Shown here: piece after piece, positions 22,090-34,000 of the stretch | How the letters are laid out: each line of letters starts with the position of its first letter | How positions within the stretch are numbered: the stretch's first letter is position 1 | Notes under the pieces: generated by a model | What the model was told of the DNA's origin: nothing | What the model saw: the letters and a program-made list of their open reading frames with translations, nothing else | Databases searched by the model: none | Translations under genes and position numbers: made by a program | NCBI GenBank assembly: GCA_029204225.1 | Contig: CM055099.1 | Coordinates: 61,659,753 to 61,723,752 of the forward strand | Direction of reading: 5' to 3' | DNA from: Diphasiastrum complanatum | Lineage: Eukaryota; Streptophyta; Lycopodiopsida; Lycopodiales; Lycopodiaceae | Length of the DNA: 64,000 nt

Positions 22090-23652
22090 TTCTATTTATG
22101 TAATGGAGTCATCCTCAAGGAGGCCCACACCCACATCCTCCTCTCCCTCTAATCAAGCATTTGGAGTTCCCAACTTTGTTCTCTTGTGGTGCTTAAGCTT
22201 TCCTTGTATCGTTCATGCTTCCATAGCTTGTTCCCTTCAAGCTTTCATTTTTGCTCCACATAGACTTCCTCCTCTAGAAATCCATTAAAAAATGCACCCT
22301 TAACATCCATTTATTGGATATTCCAACCAAAATGAGCCGCTAATGAAAAGATTGTCCTCATAGTAGTCGACTTTGCATCTAGTGCAAACGTTTTCTATAG
22401 TCAATTCCTTCTTGTTGTGCATACCCTTTTGCAATCAACCTTGCCTTGTGCTTATCGATATAACCATTTAATTGTATTTGGTTCTATGAATCCATTTACA
22501 ACCAATAGCGTTTTTCCCTATTGGTAAACACACAAACCTCCAAGTATTGTTCTTCATAATAGAGTTGTACTCCTCATCCATAGCTCCCCTCTAATCTCTT
22601 CTTTTTCAGCTTCTTTGAAAGTAGATGGATCTTTCATTTTCAATACCTTAAACCATGAATGCAAAATGTACATCCTCATCCTCATGCCGATCCTCGTTTC
22701 GATCTTGATGTTGATCCTCACGCTGCTTCTTAAGCCTTGCGGGTCCTCTAGCTCCTTGTTTACTTGACTCTGTTTGTTCCAAGAGAACTCCATCTTTGAT
22801 GCTCAAATATTTGACTTCCCTTTTTTTCCTGTCTCTTCTAAGGCTTCTCTAGGCAAGTGAGTTGGTGTAGGTGATACATGTATTGATATAGGCTCTTGTA
22901 ATGACTTGTCACAGATAATAGGAATACTATCATCTTGCTCCTTCTCACAAGATATTTTTGTATTTTATGAGATCCTATCTCATGAAAGATAACATCCCTG
23001 CTGTTAATAACCTTATTTCCTATGATGTCATAAAGCTTGTACCCCTTGTCCTGATCATTATATCCAAGCATCAAACACTTTGTTGCCTTTGAATCCAACT
23101 TGCTTGTCATGTCCTTAGGTATATGAGCATATGCAATACTTCCAAACACCCTCAAATGACTTACATTAGGTTTTTGACATGTATAAGCTTCTTCTGGAGT
23201 TTGATTCTTTATTGCTTTAGTAGAACTTCTATTCAAAAGATAAATCGCTGTTTGAATTACTTCACCCAAAAAAGAAGATTCTTACTCTTCAACATGCTCC
23301 TAGCTATCTTTACAATAGAAGAATTCTTTCTTTCCGTGACTCCATTTTGTTGAGGTCTTTTTGTACTTGCAAATTGTCTTTTTATACCATTGACCCGTGC
23401 AAAACTTTGAAATTTTGTAGAAAGAAACTCTCCCCCTTTCTCCAAGTGAAGTATCTTGATTTGTCTATCTGTTTCTTTTTCCACTTGTGCCTTAAACTAA
23501 GTAAAGCTTTTGCCTGAATCTTATTCTTGAAAAGATATACGTATATTCTCCTAGAAATATTTTCCACAAACATCATAAAACTTGCTCTACCATAATTGTG
23601 TTGTCATAGGACCACACAAATTTGTATGAACAAATTTTAGAACATTTTGTTG
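22090..23652 (-). pseudogene. Copia C integrase and RT start
   Basis: Integrase pieces on the minus strand are the segment with FVHTNLCGPM (about 23640), FENIS-type text to 23382, HLEKGGEFLSTKF with the second catalytic Asp region replaced (expected S/T-D-x-G-G-E-F), RPQQNGVTERKN with the catalytic Glu (23484-23257), and the C-terminal block SHLRVFGSIAYAHIP to KLDSKATKCLMLGY (23269-22838). RT follows as a multiply frameshifted trace: IMKNNTW, AIGCKWIH and remnants to about 22100. The RT catalytic centre is absent. Confidence 0.75.
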
Positions 23653-24445
23653 CCTTGAACCATAGTTGCAGCGAATCGCGATTCGCTAGCTTCACGATTC
23701 GGGATTCGCTTCACAGAATCGTGGAAAAGAATCTTTAGAAAAAAAAAACCAAAAACTCGATTTCGGGCCTCCTCGTGCACAGAACCGCGCCAGTAGTGGA
23801 GGAGGCAAATTTTTTTTTTGAGAGCTTTGGGCGTCCAATCTTCGCAAGTGAATAGTTGGCAGGCATCTACTCGGCGATACGGAGGTGGTGTGCACGGTGC
23901 CGGGTGGGTCTGAGCTTCGTGGAGAGCGAAATGACCAATTTTTGATATTTGGTAAGTGTAGGCTTGATTTTTTGCAATTGTTGACATTGAGCTGTAGGCA
24001 ACCAAATCGAGCGTAGTTTGGCTCTAGACCACCTTTCTTCACGCCCACAGTGATTCCTACAGTGTCAGTTTCAGCCGTTATGGCACGCCTAGCGAGATTT
24101 GAACACCACATTCCAAATGCTTGTGTATTTTTGCCATTTTCACAGAATGACTTGTTGGAAACCGAGTGAGGTGATGTCTGAGCCTAGAATGCATTTCCAC
24201 ATGCCTGCACAGACTTTTATGACCTCCGTTTCGCCCGTCTACGTCCGTATCACAAATTTCAATATTCATGCCCTGATTCCATACTTTTTAGGGTTTAGGC
24301 GTGGACCATCGTGCAAACATCTGCTAGGGGCGCGGTTTGTTCACAAACACCAACTACATTGCTCGATAGACAACCTGTTCCTCTTCTGCGTGTGATACAA
24401 GGCCCAGGTGCTCCATTTCCGCTCACAAGCTCCTGCTGAACAGTT

Positions 24446-24847
24446 TTGTGCAAGGACTCTCTCAGCCAATCGCCTCAGGTCACCTGTGCTGCGCCCATGG
24501 ATGCATCCTCCCTCCGCCGACTCTGCTCTCCATCGAAAGGAAACTGGAAGCGCTCAAATGCGAGCAACTGGCTTGCAATGTTGGCCAGCATCGGACCTGT
24601 TGGCAGTAGACACAGGGCTGGGGGAAGCCAGATGGGGGCCAGAGGAGGGGAGAGAGGCAGAGGCAGAGGCAGGGGGAGGGGGGTGGTCCAAAGCCAGGGC
24701 ACGCAACAAGGATCCAGAGCACGCAGCAGAGCCAGGGCCACACCACGGCATATGGCTCCCTCCAGTTCCGATTCATATGCGGACCCATGGGACCTGCAGT
24801 CCACAGATTCGGATGATTTATCCTACCATGACTCTGACGAGCCTTAG
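24446..24847 (+). CDS. ORF inside the hAT-like element, unknown product
   Basis: A 133-codon frame, MCKDSLSQSPQVT to YHDSDEP, GC-richer than its surroundings. It has a Gly/Arg run (GERGRGRGRGRG) followed by a Ser/Asp-rich acidic end (SSSDSYADPWD, STDSDDLSYHDSDEP). RG-rich and acidic C-termini occur in some plant hAT transposases, so it might be the last exon of a lost transposase; that is inference only. An overlapping frame (24408-24926) is open over the same stretch. No zinc finger or dimerisation motif is visible. It could also be captured host sequence or chance. Confidence 0.3.
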   Translation: MCKDSLSQSPQVTCAAPMDASSLRRLCSPSKGNWKRSNASNWLAMLASIGPVGSRHRAGGSQMGARGGERGRGRGRGRGVVQSQGTQQGSRARSRARATPRHMAPSSSDSYADPWDLQSTDSDDLSYHDSDEP

Positions 24848-25016
24848 TTATATAGTTTTCATTACGTTCATGGAACATCATTGTACCCCTTTTTGGTGCC
24901 ATGTGGCCCGATATTATATATTATGATGATCCTATTCACAGCATTGTCGTGATTCAGTATTGTTCTTTGTGGTTTTAGTTCAGTAACTTCGGTTTTATGG
25001 TTTATGATTTATGGTT

Positions 25017-25018
<2 letters not shown>

Positions 25019-25112
<94 letters not shown>
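25019..25112. repeat. (AG)n microsatellite
   Basis: About 47 uninterrupted AG units inside the hAT-like element. The Glu/Arg alternating ORF across it is an artefact. Confidence 0.97.
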
Positions 25113-25115
<3 letters not shown>

Positions 25116-25550
25116 GGTTGTTTTGTCAAAAATTGTTTCATTTAAGGCTAAAGTTCAGAATGATTTACCTAGGTTTTTGTTCAGCATGGTTTTAGTTCCG
25201 TTTGTTGTGAATTGTGATCAGAGAGTGAGATAGATAGAGGGAGAATCAGAGAAAGGGAGATCCCTGCTATGTTCATTGGGAATGCCCCAATGTGTTCTCT
25301 TTTTTTTTATATGGGATGTAGCTTTAGCGTAAAGGGACCATCTTGCACCTGAAACAGTCGGCAAACTACACAATCGTATTCCCCTCGATTAGAGCTTTCA
25401 TCTGATACCCATATTTCACAAAAAAATTTCAAAAAAAAAAAAATCGATTCTACGCAATTCTGGGAAAATCCCAAATTGCGAATCGGGATCGCGATTTTAA
25501 TCACGATTCTGAATCGTGATTCAGAATCGCGCTGCAACTATGCCTTGAAC

Positions 25551-26960
25551 ATACTACATGGAGATTTTTGCCTATGATGTTTTGTAAAGACCTTCACAAA
25601 ACCTATGATGTGAAACAATTTGAGGTAACCATATTGAATTTCCTCAAAACCTGTAGATTGTTATATTTCAAATGTCCAAACCTCTCGTGCCATGACCTAC
25701 TCATCGTACCTTGCAATTGCCGCTTGATGACTCATCACCTGAGCTTGAAGTTTTTATGACTTACTTGCGAGAACACTTTTAGCTACCATTTCATTGTGCT
25801 TCTTCTTGATAAGACATCGTTCTTCATCAAATTGCGCAATCACATGTTGCTTCGCATAGTTGAAACTGAGAGTAAGTTCTTCTTATGCTAGGTACATTAA
25901 AAACATCCTTGATGTCTAGAACTTGTCCTGAAGGTAAATGAATCCGTACCCTTAATGTCATAGTTGTCCCCAACTTGAGTTTACACATCATCTAGTTGTC
26001 AAGAACTAGATAGCCAATTGCATCGTCTTGTCATATGTCGTGATGCACTTGAGTCTTGAATCTATGATGTCAGATGAAGATGCTGATGCCAAAAGCAATT
26101 CACAATTGCCAAGCTCCAAAGCACCTATCTTCGTATTAAATTTTTCGATTTCCCACCTTTTTCTTTTTGTTGAACTTGTTTTTTCAGCATTCTTTTGCAT
26201 AATGGCCCAACTTACCGCAAATAAAGCAATTTCCTTTCTTGTTTGAATTTGCCTTCTTTTCACCTTTGATTGGTCTTCTCTCAATTCTATTGTTGATCCT
26301 GCTGCTTTTTCTTTGCTTTGTTCTTTTGCCTTTTCCACGTTTCCTGAAATTTTGTCCTAGCTTCTTTGCAATGGATGCTAGTTTTCTATCGTCTCATGAC
26401 AAAATTTTGATAGGCTAGCGATAAACTTTGAAGCATAATGGAAACCAAACCTGAATCAGGAACACTTTCTCCAGTTGCTATAAATTGCCCCCCCCGAGGT
26501 CTTTTTGTTCAAAGAAATTCATCACTGATTCTCCTGTATCCATCTTGAAAGTATGTAGCTTATTAGCTAAGAACAGAACCCTAGATTGATTTACATTCTC
26601 GTACAAATTCTTGAGGACTTCCCAAGCTTCCTTGGGTCTAGCATCATCTCTAATATGAGAGGTATAATCATATCTTTATCTGATAAGTTAGTGATATGAA
26701 GCTTTTCTTCTTCATTTCGGATACTCTCCCAGCTCCCTATCATTGGCTGGAGGTATCTCAGCACCTGTAACAATATCCCAATATTCTCAATCAATGAGAA
26801 ATTTTAAATCTTGAGTTTCCAGATGCTAAAATTCGTACCATTTAGATTACTAGCTTTTGGTAACACAACATCAATCAAACCTGCCATTGTAAAACAATAA
26901 CACTGATCTTCCCTGTAATACGATTTCACATTCTAGAAATCTATAATCTGATCATGCTCC
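25551..26960 (-). pseudogene. Copia C gag, zinc knuckle, protease, GAG-pre-integrase
   Basis: On the minus strand the gag start region near 26885 reads as a Met-Ala-Gly followed by LNGTNFSIWKLK, then the 26794-26591 frame. A CCHC knuckle of the form CFICGKLGHYAKEC lies near 26225 but out of frame with its neighbours. A protease trace, IIDSRLKCITTYDK, stands where DSGASxHMT would be (26070-26030). A GAG-pre-integrase trace (HLKYNNLQVL) is near 25660. Stops and shifts occur every 100-200 bases. The call rests on the order of motifs rather than on any single frame. Confidence 0.7.
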
Positions 26961-27410
26961 AAGTGCCCTAAGCACTTAACCGAATCCTGGAATCTTTGTC
27001 GATTCTTGATCCTGGGACCTGTGTTGATCTCGAACAAACTGTAATAAAGATCTTGTGATCCTTCCTTGACATGCAACAGGTTTCATACACATCCAACAAC
27101 CATGCGAAGAACCGGTAACATGATCTCCAACGATCATGCAAACTCAGCAATATGTTTTCCAATGAACATGCAACACATAAACCAGTTTGCTTCTAGTAGA
27201 AAGTAGTGACCTATGCGAGCTCACTCCAGCAATCAGCAAATATATCTTACTAAAAAATCAGTGTTCAAACTGCCTGAGATCAGCAAACAATAATAGTTCT
27301 TCCAATGAACAATTCCCAATAAAAACTTCCAGCAATCTGTCTCCTTGACTTTCAGCGATCTAGCACAGTGGTAATCAGCTTTCAATTCTGCCTTGCAGAT
27401 CCGGTGAATA

Positions 27411-27536
27411 ACCTGAAACACCAGCGAACAGCGTCCTGGAAACCAGCACATAACCACCTGAATCTCAGCATTTCTAACCACCTGAAATGCCAGCGAACAG
27501 CCTCCTGGAAATCAGCAAATAACCACCTGAAACAGC
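27411..27536 (+). repeat. 71-bp imperfect tandem repeat
   Basis: Two copies of CCTGAAA-CCAGCGAACAGC-TCCTGGAAA-CAGCA-ATAACCACCTGAA, starting near 27411 and 27482. A shorter echo (CAGCAAACAG) follows. It may belong to the leader of copia C. Confidence 0.7.
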
Positions 27537-27790
27537 AGCAAACAGTCAACACCTGTCCAGCATACAATTTTGCTCAATTTCCAACAACAATCTCCAATAA
27601 GTCCTCCGTTGTATCCAAGACAATGACATTGTAGCAATCTCCAACCAACAATGGAATTCGAGAAGTTATCAACTTATCAATCAATTAGTTCTAACATGAA
27701 TATCTCAATCTATTCTAAACTGTGAGGTGTCCCTTAGAATCAGTATAGTGTCAGGTTTACAGATTTTTACCTGTCAACCACTGAGGACCT

Positions 27791-28480
27791 TAAGCGCCAA
27801 TGTGGACCCTGTAAAAGGTGGCATTATGCTTTTTGATTTTTCATATAAGTTGGGAGTTGCATGCTAGTTGTATGAGAGATAGTAACTCTCTGTAAATTTA
27901 TCAATTAGTTCAAAAACTGCATCTGACCCTTTTCTAAATTGCCAGGTATAACGTAAAAACGGTCTAGTGTCAGTCAGATAGTTATATCAGGTGCATAGGT
28001 GTTGAACTAATCTTGTTAACTATGAGGGTTTAGTGCTTTGTAAATCCTGTCAAACACAACCACAGGAAGTCTTGTGCATTTATTCTATCCAAGTAAGAGT
28101 GCTACCTTGTTTGTAATGGTACCCAACCAGCTTGTTGTCTTAGTTGTAGATCATGAACTGTATGCGGGTGCGTTGTAACACTTCTTTTTTCTTCTGAAAT
28201 CATTGCATGGTCTGCGGCATGATTTAAAGTGTTTTCCTTTTCCCAAATCGTGGTTGGATGAGCGTCAATTCTTCAAATGCATGTTATAATTAGGATTTCT
28301 TGTAGAATTTTGTACTTGATGTATAAAGTCTACTGATTCGAGCTGACCAGAATAATGTGTTTCTGTTGTAGTCACCGAGCTTCAAAAGCTATGCACCATT
28401 TGCATATAGTGAATTTGCAATGGAAATCTTTATAATTATAAGTTCCATAACAATGTTGTGTGCTGTTTTCCCGGGTGCAG
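27791..28480 (+). other. Probable intron sequence, no gene seen
   Basis: Between copia C and the exon at 28481. No ORF or repeat is recognised. It ends in the acceptor CCCGGGTGCAG with a pyrimidine stretch (GTGCTGTTTTCCC) before it. Confidence 0.4.
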
Positions 28481-28546
28481 GTAGCATTTTCTGTTAATGG
28501 GGTGGTGTTGCTGAGTGTCTTATGGATCTCCAAGGCCTTCCTTGAA
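28481..28546 (+). CDS. Internal exon of a host membrane-protein gene (unidentified)
   Basis: A 66-base, 22-codon phase-0 block between a good acceptor (GTTTTCCCGGGTGCAG) and a strong donor (GTAAGC). It encodes a hydrophobic segment, VAFSVNGVVLLSV followed by LWISKAFLE, which fits half of a membrane hairpin or one transmembrane helix. The next phase-compatible block is the exon at 38266. None of the surrounding transposon families reads through here in this frame. Upstream exons were not found; they may lie left of the copia C insertion or outside the window. I do not recognise the family. Confidence rests on splice sites, phase match and hydrophobicity. Confidence 0.55.
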
Positions 28547-30313
28547 GTAAGCTATTTCAGCAATCGTCAGGTCCTCTGTTATCTCTTTACTCAAGCCTTC
28601 ATACGTGCTCCTTCTTGGGTTCCTCCTTGAAGTCTTGTTCCTTCATCATGCCAACTCCCTCTTGATGTTGATCATGATAACAAGGATCCAAACTAAGATT
28701 TTTTCAAGACTCTCAAGAACTTTGTTTTTAAAAATGTTTTCAAGTCTCAAAAACTGAATGTATGAGATTGTGGAAAACACCGGCATTTTGAACTTAGCTT
28801 AGATTCAAGCATGGTTCACAAGTGGATTCAACATGATTTTTTCTACGAACGAAGAATAAAGGGAGTTGTTTTTATTGTGGTCATCAGAGGCTGAAGTCAC
28901 ATGAAACAATTTGCACAAAGCATGAGAGGAAGGGGTGTTAAAAATTTATATATAGGAGAATATGTGATAGACTATTTTATAGTCTATGAAATGATCAGTC
29001 AAATAATGGTCTTATGACACTTGGCAGTTGTCAAATATAGATCTCAAATTATTGAATGAAGATTCAGATGTGATTTTAATCATAAAAATCACTACAGAAT
29101 ACTGTGTCCTGACTTTTGGTCAGTTTTCTGTTTTTGTACGATTCTCATTCATGTGAGATAAGTATTGATGTTTGAATATCATTTGCATACTATTAAGATA
29201 GTACTTGAGAAATGAATCAAACAGAAACATTAGATATTCAATGTACGATAGATTTTGTGAAAGAAATCTTCATTTTCTTAAAAATACAAAGAGAATTGAA
29301 GAACGTGATAGAAAATCAAATGTACTGAACATTCAAATGAAGTCTTTAGCTTCTGTAGAGCGATTTCCTCATCTGAACCTTTCTCCATTCAGTTTTAATC
29401 ATTCTCCTCTCAAGAATTGTTAGTTCTCCTAATAGATTGCACACAAAATTTTTCTCTTCTCTCTACGTTCACTCTCTCTTGGAGTGTTATTCAAAAAAAC
29501 AGATCCTATTTAAAATTTTCTGTTTAGAAAAGTCTAGAAGCTGAACATTCTAGATTATTCTACTCTAATGGGAATTTCTAGAATCTTCCACTACTATGTA
29601 AAGTTAACATAGAGTGTATTATTAAGTAGGACCCTTGAATTTAATGATTGACCCTTGAATAGGGGTGTACTTAATTATTTTGGTAATAATGATTGACCCT
29701 TATGAGGGCCTCATAATTAAATTACCAACATTTTATATACTTGACAAGGGGGAGAGGATCAGCTTCTAGATTATTCTACTTTAATGGGAATTTCTAGAAT
29801 CTTCTACTACTATGTAAAGTTAACATAGAGTGTATTATTAAGTAGGACCCTTGAATTTAATTTCAATGTATATTAGGGGTCTACTTAATTATTTTGGTAT
29901 TAATGATCGACCCTTATGAGGGCCTCATAATTAAATTACCAACATTTTATATACTTGACAAGGGGGAGAGGATAATATGATGGATTTCCAGTTCAGTCTT
30001 AAAGGCAATCCACAAATTTGTAGGTCAAGATGAATAGGACCTTCTTTTCATGGATAACAGAATAAGTTCAATTGAAAATGGTTGGTATCCGCATTTGGTT
30101 GCCTCTTCTCATAAGATGTAACATAGAGGGTGGTTTTCTCACGTCAATGAGGAGAACAAAAACAAAGTGATTCTTGGTGATGATAGCACTCAAGGGGTTG
30201 AGGAAAGGAGTATGAAGTGAGGCAAGCTCTACAAATTGCAAGTTGTTCTGAATCTTCAAATCATTTACGGTACAAAAGGATGATCAAAGTCTTCTATGAC
30301 TTAAGAGACTGGG
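28547..30313 (+). other. Intron, left part
   Basis: AT-rich intronic sequence with a short spurious ORF (29205-29423). It holds the 216-bp duplication listed separately. Confidence 0.45.
29551..29973 (+). repeat. 216-bp tandem duplication with purine tracts
   Basis: Two adjacent copies (29551-29766 and 29767-about 29973) of a unit beginning TAGATTATTCTACT and ending TTGACAAGGGGGAGAGGAT. They differ by scattered substitutions and a short indel. The final purine tract resembles a copia plus-strand primer, so this may be a dimer of a degraded element 3' end. Confidence 0.8.
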
Positions 30314-30318
30314 TATCT

Positions 30319-30773
30319 TGTTACAACTCCCAAGATCTCTGATAGCTTTGAAGGTTGACGCACACCCCATACAAGTGACGAAGCACTGTAACTGCCCATC
30401 CGTAGGATCACTCTTGACCCACTCCCATGCATTGGAGTTATCGACACTGCCTCCAACAATAACTAGCGTTCCATACCACCAGCCATCGCCCTCAACTCTC
30501 CCTAGCATACATCTCTTGGTTTGGAGATACATCCTGGCTATTGCATTTGCTCTCCCTCCACCAACTCCTGGATAAACTGAGTGAATGGCAAAAGGGATAC
30601 CCCACCTCTATATAGGGATAGTACAAGTGGGTCCCATCAAGCATGGTCCCACCGGCAACACGTGACCGCCTAGGATGGTGACACGTGGCACCCAAACATG
30701 TCGATAACGCCATACTTGCGTCCTGCCCCTCGCGAGGCCATCACTCAAGGATGTATTGTTATGGTAGATAACA
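30319..30773 (-). repeat. 3' LTR of chromovirus III
   Basis: 455 bp; on the minus strand it begins TGTTATCTACC and ends GTTGTAACA. A TATA-like CTATATAG is present near 30608. The purine tract ATGGGAGAGAGAA immediately precedes it on the minus strand. Confidence 0.88.
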
Positions 30774-30801
30774 TTCTCTCTCCCATAAAAATTTTCTTCT
30801 A

Positions 30802-33260
30802 TTAGAGAAAACCAGGGAATCTAAGTTTCAAATCATCATCCTCCTCCCAGGAATCCTCATCATCTGACTTACCCTTTCCAACGGTTAGATGTTCAGAAAT
30901 CAATCTATTTCTAAACTGATGACGTCGAGTATCCATGATCCTTTTCAGTTCATGGGGTACAAAGGAAGTCAAATCCTGCAATGACACTAGTTCATCTTCT
31001 GGAACAAGATTATCCTTTCCACCAAGTTGTTCCTTTAAACAACTGACATGGAGTACATGATGAATTGAAGTTCCTTGTAGAAGATCTAGTCGATAGGAGG
31101 ATTGATTAGTTTCGTTTACAATCTTAAAAGGACCGTCGTATCTGGGAGATACTTTAGGACATTTCCCCGTTCGAAGCACCTTAGAATCTTTTGGGATTCT
31201 AAGATACAGCCAATCTCCAATCTCAAATTCTCTAGGAAAGCGACTTCAATTAACATAGAATTGTGCTTTATCTTGAGCTGATCTAATACTTTCCTTAGCC
31301 ACCTACAACATTTCCTACATATCATGCAAGAAATCAGCTGCAGCTTGTAGCTCGAGACCTTTGAGTCCAACAAAGATAGGGGAACGAGGCTGAAAACTGC
31401 ATAAAAGCCTGAAAGGACTAAATCTGATGGCAAAATGCTTCATACTATCGTATGCGAACTCAACTATTGGGAGGTACTTTTCCCAATCCGATTGTTGTCT
31501 AGAAACATATGCCTGAAGCATATCTTCCATAGATTGGTAATTTGTTTGACACATTCGGTCTGCCCATCAGATTCTAGGTGATCCGAAGATGAGACACTCA
31601 AGGTAGTTTCCAATCTTTCAAGGCATGCCAGTGAACTTAGAACCACAATCACTAACAATAATGTTCAACAAGCCATTTGGTTAGCTTGTCAACTACTACC
31701 CAAATGGCATCATGACCTTTCCCAGATCTGGAAAGTTTGATCACAAAATCCATGGAAATACTTTCCAACTTCTTACTAGGGATATCCAATGGATGTAATA
31801 GAGCAGCTGCTTTGAGTCTTTCAACTTTAGTAACTTGGCATTGTTCACATTTTTGAACATATGCCTCCACATGACCTTTCATTTTGGCCAATAAAATTCC
31901 TTAACAAAGGTCGTGTCCTTTGTATACCAGGAGGTCTCGCATTGGGACTATCGTGACATTCATGTAGGATTTGGGCCCTAATAACGACACAATTCGATGT
32001 ACGATGACGGTACTTAATGTCGAAATCGAACTCCTGAATGAGTTCTGACCAATGGGCCTTACGACCCATAAGGTCCACGACATCACATATAAACTTAAGG
32101 GACTCGTGATTAGTCATTACCATGAATTTAGATCCATACAAATAATGTCTTTAGATCTTCAATGCGTGGATGATAGCAAAAAATTCCTTCTCATAAGTAT
32201 AATATCTACTTTGAGCTGGGTCCAACTTCTTGCTTTCAAAAGTCACAGGTCTACCATCCTGGTAAAGGACTGCTCCCACTGCATAGTCACTAGCATCTGT
32301 TTCCACTACGAAAGGTTTGCTAGGGTTCACTATGTGTAAGATAGGGGATGGGGACACTAGCAACTTCAAAGCCTCAAAGATTTGATTCAAGTCATCGGTC
32401 CACTCAACTGGCGGGGGACTGATCTTACTTAGTCATCCGGCTTTCTTTTCATTACCATTTTTGGTTTTTCTTTTGGCGTTCTCCACTCCCTTGAGAAGGT
32501 TAGTTAAAGGTAATGCAATTAAGGCATAATCTTTGATAAACTTATGAAAAAATCTTATGAAGCCTAAAAAATATTTTATTTCTCCAATGGCTTTCGGGAT
32601 AGACCAGTCACGTACTTTACGGACTTTATTATAATCAATCTCAAGACCATGATTGGAAATGATATGTCCAAGATACTTGAGTTTTGTTTGAAAAAACTCA
32701 CACCATAGAGCTTTGCCTGCCTTGGAATATCTAAGGCCGTATGCAAATGCGCTTCATGCTCCTCAAAAGTTTTGCTATAAATTAAATACCATAAGAAATT
32801 GTCCCAGATATGGACGAAAAATATCGTTCATCATCTGCTGGAAAGTTGATGGGGCATTACTTAGACCAAATGGTAAAACCAAAAATTCATAGTGGCCGTA
32901 TCTAGAACCAAAACCATTTTGGAAACATTTCCCTCGTTAATGCTTATTTGATGGTAACCCGGTCTAAGGTCCAATTTGGTGAAATACTTAGCACCATTCA
33001 ATCGGTCCATTAGATCATCCATCCTTGGTAAGGGATAACGATCCTTGATGGCCATTTTAAGTTTCTTGTAGTCGATGCAAACACTTAAAATGTCGTCTTT
33101 TTTGCCGACTAATAACATAGGAGCTCCCCAAGGATATTTACTAGGTTGGATATGGCCCATACGTATACTCCTGTAGTTCCCTAGCAATCTCATCTTCTTC
33201 CATCGGGATCATCCTATAGGGAAATAACAATACAGGAGTGATATTAGGAAGGAGATCTAT
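30802..33260 (-). pseudogene. Chromovirus III pol: RT, RNase H, integrase, chromodomain
   Basis: Reading leftward: RT (33193-32861) with KYPWGAPMLLVGKKD, VCIDYKKL and FTKLDLRPGYHQI. RNase H (32390-32151) has [16 protein letters not shown] and DPAQSRYYTYEKE, then the segment with SELIQEFDFDIKYRH (about 32030). The H2C2 zinc module appears as PPGIQ and CEQCQVTK (31891-31830). The integrase core follows with SISMDFVIK, DAIWVVVDKLTK and QSMEDMLQAYV (31750-31490). The C-terminus (31179-30802) has KVSPRYDGPFKIV and a chromodomain-like ISEHLTVGKGKSDDEDSWEE. The RT catalytic YxDD stretch falls in a gap between readable frames. Many frameshifts make it non-coding today. The lineage is the same broad one as the 7.5-13.8 kb chromovirus. 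Confidence 0.85.
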
Positions 33261-33268
33261 GTGATGGT

Positions 33269-34000
33269 CTACACCCCAAGAGGGGGTAAGACCCTTAGGC
33301 AACCGCTCAAGGAATACATCATCGTATTCCGTCCTAAGTCTTTTAAAGATTTTACTTTCAAGGGTATTTTGTAAATTAACATATGAAAAAGGCCACTTTT
33401 TAGGAGAAGACGATACATCAATTTAAAAATTTTGAGTAACAAAAGCATCCATATAACAACCATCTTCCAGATAGCATAAATAGGAGTGATACTCAGAATC
33501 TAATAAACATTGATTCGCTTCGTAGATCAGGCACATCGCCTTTAAGATGAACCATAGAGCCATTATGCAAAAACGATAAACTATGAGTTACATAGTCCTT
33601 CTTTAATGACTCATTTCTAGCGTAGAACCACTCTTTACCTAAAATTAACTCTACCTTATCAAGATTCATGATATAAAAAGACAAGCTATCTACATAATCC
33701 TGAATATTCAGCTGTAAGCGAAGGACAAATTGGTCCCAGACCTGCTGCCATCCTGACTACGTACTTGTGGTCACTTGGTGCGGTTGCTACGTTGAGCTTA
33801 TACACCAATTTCGCATTAATACAATTATGTGTTAAACCATCATAAAAAAGAACACTTACGACTTGATTACATACGAACCCATTCATGCGAATGAGGTCAT
33901 GAGGTTCAAAAACCGCCATATGAAAACAACATTTATTACAAATTGTTTCATCCTTAAAGGATACATCAAGGCAAGAAATAGAAGAGGTAAACGTAGAGCC
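33269..34000 (-). pseudogene. Chromovirus III protease region
   Basis: Frames 33919-33686 and 33684-33493 give VSVLFYDGLTHNCINAKLVYKL, where the catalytic DGATHNFIN-type triplet has become DGL. They then give YIMNLDKVELILGKEWFY, the second conserved protease strand. The frames are separated by a stop at the junction. This matches the order and wording of the young chromovirus protease ([21 protein letters not shown]). Confidence 0.8.

Larger units (their letters stand above)
23661..25542. mobile_element. hAT-like DNA transposon, 1.88 kb
   Basis: Terminal inverted repeats CATAGTTGCAGCG...CGCTGCAACTATG are flanked by the 8-bp duplication CCTTGAAC (23653-23660 and 25543-25550). Both ends carry repeated sub-terminal words of the type GAATCGYGATTC (for example 23672-23685 and several in 25455-25530), as expected for transposase binding. 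The 8-bp duplication points to hAT; reading the duplication as 9 bp (GCCTTGAAC) would leave asymmetric ends. No transposase catalytic motif is recognised. A (GA)n tract sits at 25019-25112. Confidence 0.8.
22090..27790 (-). mobile_element. Copia relic C, split by a hAT-like element
   Basis: Minus-strand order is gag (about 26.9 kb), zinc knuckle and protease (26.3-26.0 kb), GAG-pre-integrase (25.7-25.6 kb), then a 1.88-kb insertion, integrase (23.65-22.84 kb) and the N-terminal part of RT (22.56-22.1 kb). The two halves join in register when the insertion and its 8-bp duplication are ignored. No LTRs were identified. A candidate primer site TTGGCGC adjoins CCACA on the minus strand near 27795, but it is unconfirmed. 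Heavily mutated. Confidence 0.75.

Noticed and set aside
25004-25195. Glu/Arg repeat protein
   Set aside because: A translation of the (AG)n microsatellite.
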